From Alphaproteobacteria bacterium (GTDB lineage Bacteria; Pseudomonadota; Alphaproteobacteria; CADEGL01): 61,115 nt of DNA. Positions 58,799 to 61,115 of the stretch are shown piece by piece (within the stretch, counting starts at the first letter, position 1; each line of letters starts with the position of its first letter). The notes beneath the pieces were generated by a model. That model was given only the letters and a program-made list of their open reading frames with translations. It searched no databases and was not told the DNA's origin. The stretch covers positions 1-61,115 of the forward strand of contig JAPLOM010000027.1 in the NCBI GenBank assembly GCA_026400755.1, written 5' to 3'. The position numbers were made by a program, and so were the translations under genes.

Positions 58799-60358
58799 CT
58801 AGTGCCGCACGCGCGCGAAGATCAGAAGCGGCAGGATGATAAGCCCCAGATAGGCCGCGATCTGGAGGGTGGAGTTGAACGCCACCATCGTGGCTTGGCG
58901 CGCAACCTCGGCGCCCATCGAAGCTAGGCCGTGGGCGTTGTCGAGGTGGAGCATGTTGCGCGCGGCGCCCGAGTTCATGGCCTCATTGTAGGGGCTAACG
59001 AATTGGGTCAGCGCCGAATAGCTGACCTGCATCTCGCGCGCCAAGAAGGCGAACATCGCGGTCGTGCCGATCGCGATGCCCATGTTGTTGGTCAGGTGCA
59101 TGAGGCTCATGCCCTGGCTGCGCAGGTCGAACGGCAGGGTCGCGAACGCGGCGGCGCTGATGCCGATATAGGGCATGCTGGAGCCGAAGCCGTGCAGGAA
59201 CATGGCCAGGACGATTCCCGTCCAGGACGGGTCGATGCCCCACCTTGCCATCATCCAGAACGGCGCCATCAACGTCCCGAAGCCCAGAACCAACCAGACG
59301 CGCATGTCCACGCGATCGGCCAAGGGCGCCACGATCAGCATGCTGGTGAACGAACCGAAGCTGCGCGTGGCGATCAAGGCGCCCACCACCGGCAGGGTCA
59401 GGCCCATCACGCTGGTCAGGATGATGGGCAGCACGAAGATCGGCAGATAATTGTAGATGCCGTAGATGAACATGAAGAGCAGCGCGATCGCGTAGTTGCG
59501 GTCCTTGAACAACCGCAGAGGGATGAACGGCTGCCGCGCCGTCGCCATGCGCAGGACGAAGACGTAGGCGGCCAGCGCGGCCGCGCAGGCCGCCACGATG
59601 ATCTGGGGGGAGGCGAACCAGTCCATCCGCTCGCCGCGCGACAGCGCGAACATCAGCGAGCCGATCGTCAGGACGAGGGTGAAGAAGCCGAGCCAATCCA
59701 GTTGCGTATGTCCGCGCGCCCGGTTGTCGTGCACACCGAGCCAGCCGGTGAGGAGGGTGAGAAGCCCGACCGGCACGGCCATGAAGAAGATCCATTGCCA
59801 GCCCAGATTCTCCCCGAGGTAGCCGCCGGCCAGCGGCGCGATGAACGAGCCCCACAGGGCGCCCATGCTCCAGACCGACGTGCCCATGGCTTGGCGGTTG
59901 CGCGGCCATGCGTCCACTGCGATGGCCTGGCCCAGCGGCGCCAGCGGCGCGCAGAACACGCCCTGCAGCACGCGCGTGAGAACCTCGACCTCCAGGCTTT
60001 CGGCCAAGCCGCACAGGAACGACGCCCCGGTGAAGCCGATGATGCAGATCAGGAGCAGGCGGCGGCGGCCCAGATGATCGGTCAGCCAGCCCGCGCAGGC
60101 GTTGGTCATGGCCACCGTGACGATGAAGGCTGTGACCACCCAGGCGATTTGGTCGGGGCCGGCGGAGAACGCGCCCTGCATATGCGGCAGCGCCATGCTG
60201 GCGCCGGACATGGCCAGCAAATAGAGGTGGGTGCAGAGAACCCCGGTGGTGACCTGAAGGAATTTCGAAAGCCCGGTGGGTGACGCGGGCTCCTGGATGG
60301 CGATGGCGGGTGCGGCGGTCACGGCCGCGATTACACGCGGACGCCCCTTTGCGCGCAA
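58799..60358 (-). CDS. MFS transporter, DHA2 (EmrB/QacA-like) family
   Basis: 519 residues with about 14 membrane helices, the DHA2 type. Motif A is GWLTDHLGRRRLLLICIIGF, and motif C-like GSFIAPLAGGYLGENLGWQW follows. Later helices include YAIALLFMFIYGIYNYLPIF and FLHGFGSSMPYIGISAAAFA. Such pumps export hydrophobic compounds by proton antiport. It is not next to an EmrA-type partner. It is tail to tail with the dehydrogenase gene. The extradiol dioxygenase gene upstream on the same strand is separated by about 58 bp. Confidence 0.92.
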   Translation of the reverse strand: MRAKGRPRVIAAVTAAPAIAIQEPASPTGLSKFLQVTTGVLCTHLYLLAMSGASMALPHMQGAFSAGPDQIAWVVTAFIVTVAMTNACAGWLTDHLGRRRLLLICIIGFTGASFLCGLAESLEVEVLTRVLQGVFCAPLAPLGQAIAVDAWPRNRQAMGTSVWSMGALWGSFIAPLAGGYLGENLGWQWIFFMAVPVGLLTLLTGWLGVHDNRARGHTQLDWLGFFTLVLTIGSLMFALSRGERMDWFASPQIIVAACAAALAAYVFVLRMATARQPFIPLRLFKDRNYAIALLFMFIYGIYNYLPIFVLPIILTSVMGLTLPVVGALIATRSFGSFTSMLIVAPLADRVDMRVWLVLGFGTLMAPFWMMARWGIDPSWTGIVLAMFLHGFGSSMPYIGISAAAFATLPFDLRSQGMSLMHLTNNMGIAIGTTAMFAFLAREMQVSYSALTQFVSPYNEAMNSGAARNMLHLDNAHGLASMGAEVARQATMVAFNSTLQIAAYLGLIILPLLIFARVRH

Positions 60359-60416
60359 GGCGTGTGACGTCCGGCGGGCTATGCCGTTTCCGCAGGTCTA
60401 CGGACCGAAGGTCGAC

Positions 60417-61115
60417 CTAATCGAACGCGTAGGCCGCCATGGACAGAAAGCCGTAGGTGAAGCCTTCGTGGAGCGTGCGCCCCTTGGCGCCTTCGCCGCC
60501 GGCACCCATGGCGACGAGAAACGGCAGGAAATGCTCCTCGCTCGGCTGGTTGCGGGCAGCGTGGGGCGCGCGCTGGCGATAGTCCACCACGGCGTCGGCG
60601 TCGCCGCGCGTGACCGCGTCGCGCACCCAGGTGTCGAACTCGGCGGCATAGGCGGCGGGCGGATCGTTGAGATCGTATTGGCCGAAGTCGCGCAGATTGT
60701 GGGTGATGGCGCCGCTGCCCATCACCAGCACGCCTTCCTCGCGTAAGGGTTCGAGCGCGCGGCCGATGGAAAGGTGATAACCGGGCCCGCGATGGGGCTG
60801 CAGCGAGATTTGTGTCACCGGCACGTCCGCGTCGGGATACATCAGATAGAGCGGCGACCATGCGCCATGGTCGAGCCCGCGCGCATGGTCGAGCGTGGCA
60901 TCGAAGCCCGCGCCGTTCAGAAGCGCCCGCGCGCGGACGGCCACTTCGGGCGCGCCGGATGCCGGGTAGACGATGCGGTACAGTTCCTGCGGGAAGCCGA
61001 AGAAATCGTGGATCGTTTCCGGTTTATCGGCGGCGCCGACGGCCGGTGCGCCGGTCTCCCAATGGGCGGTCGCGACTAGGATCGCCTTGGGCTTGCCCAA
61101 CTGCTTGCCCAGGCC
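60417..61115 (-). CDS. Class III extradiol ring-cleavage dioxygenase (LigB/YgiD-like), start beyond the window
   Basis: The frame is open to the right edge (GLGKQLGKPKAILVATAHW reading in), so the N-terminus is missing here; about 232 residues are present. The class III iron ligands are visible: His in TAHWET, HGAWSPLYLMYP, and a His in GSGAITHNLRDFG, with VTQISLQPHRGPGYHLSIGR between. The end YGFLSMAAYAFD is usual for the DOPA/extradiol DODA branch. It opens aromatic diols, but substrate specificity cannot be told. Confidence 0.9.
   Translation of the reverse strand, partial: GLGKQLGKPKAILVATAHWETGAPAVGAADKPETIHDFFGFPQELYRIVYPASGAPEVAVRARALLNGAGFDATLDHARGLDHGAWSPLYLMYPDADVPVTQISLQPHRGPGYHLSIGRALEPLREEGVLVMGSGAITHNLRDFGQYDLNDPPAAYAAEFDTWVRDAVTRGDADAVVDYRQRAPHAARNQPSEEHFLPFLVAMGAGGEGAKGRTLHEGFTYGFLSMAAYAFD

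Noticed and set aside
58931-60283. 450-codon plus-strand ORF
   Set aside because: Antisense to the MFS transporter gene; the translation is low-complexity Gln/His/Arg.

Overview
The window is GC-rich, densely packed bacterial DNA and reads as chromosome of an alphaproteobacterium. The gene content supports this: a DUF1491 protein, a DUF6456-like protein, a zinc-free L36, a NodT-type efflux channel, L-carnitine-dehydrogenase/BKACE genes and many two-component proteins. The order (Rhodospirillales-like) is only my guess. I see no rRNA, no complete tRNA, no transposase, no integrase and no CRISPR array. Neighbouring convergent genes often overlap by 4 bp at their stop codons.

Layout. 1-9.8 kb: signalling and envelope genes. 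These are a hybrid kinase broken by an in-frame stop, single-domain response regulators, a phage-type S24 repressor divergent from a DUF6456-like gene, MtgA, an enolase-superfamily dehydratase, YqhA, a 5'-truncated efflux channel and DUF1491. 9.8-16.5 kb: three tandem secreted paralogues, then SDR, enoyl-CoA hydratase, SDR, PhyH dioxygenase and alanine racemase. 16.6-19.7 kb: small unknowns, two abutting gene fragments (membrane protein end, caspase core) and a three-repeat secreted protein with a frameshifted tail. 19.7-22.1 kb: a three-gene phage cassette (Bbp19, scaffold-like, GH108-type lysozyme). 22.1-29.9 kb: host metabolism (MBL hydrolase, carnitine-dehydrogenase-like enzyme, LysR, flavin monooxygenase, M19 dipeptidase homologue, NCS2 permease with an extra C-terminal domain). 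29.9-35 kb: two large sensor kinases and a regulator. 35-37.6 kb: conserved unknown, LOG-family protein, palindromic repeats, methyltransferase. 37.8-39.6 kb: a second phage remnant, a capsid protein followed by a chimera of a phage head protein and an outer-membrane barrel. 39.6-44.8 kb: rpmJ, a Gly-rich protein, a frameshifted glycine-zipper lipoprotein, a pentapeptide protein, an EamA transporter and a TauD oxygenase. 44.9-48.9 kb: glcDEF. 49-61 kb: acyl-CoA ligase, enoyl-CoA hydratase, MBL protein, HAD phosphatase, GMC oxidase, BKACE, a redoxin-P4H fusion, a second carnitine-dehydrogenase-like enzyme, an MFS pump and an extradiol dioxygenase running off the end.

How the parts fit. The metabolic theme is use of carboxylates and quaternary-amine compounds: carnitine to betaine by dehydrogenase plus BKACE, CoA ligation and hydration, GMC oxidation, and glycolate to glyoxylate by GlcDEF. 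Two acyl-CoA loci, at 13.1 and 49.0 kb, carry the same GGTCGG...CGACC palindrome, which suggests a shared repressor. The phage genes sit in three separate islands with no packaging, tail or integration genes.

The other strong theme is broken coding sequence. There is one nonsense codon, at least three frameshifts, truncated genes and one out-of-place fusion. These could be real gene decay or assembly and sequence errors, and read mapping would decide between them.
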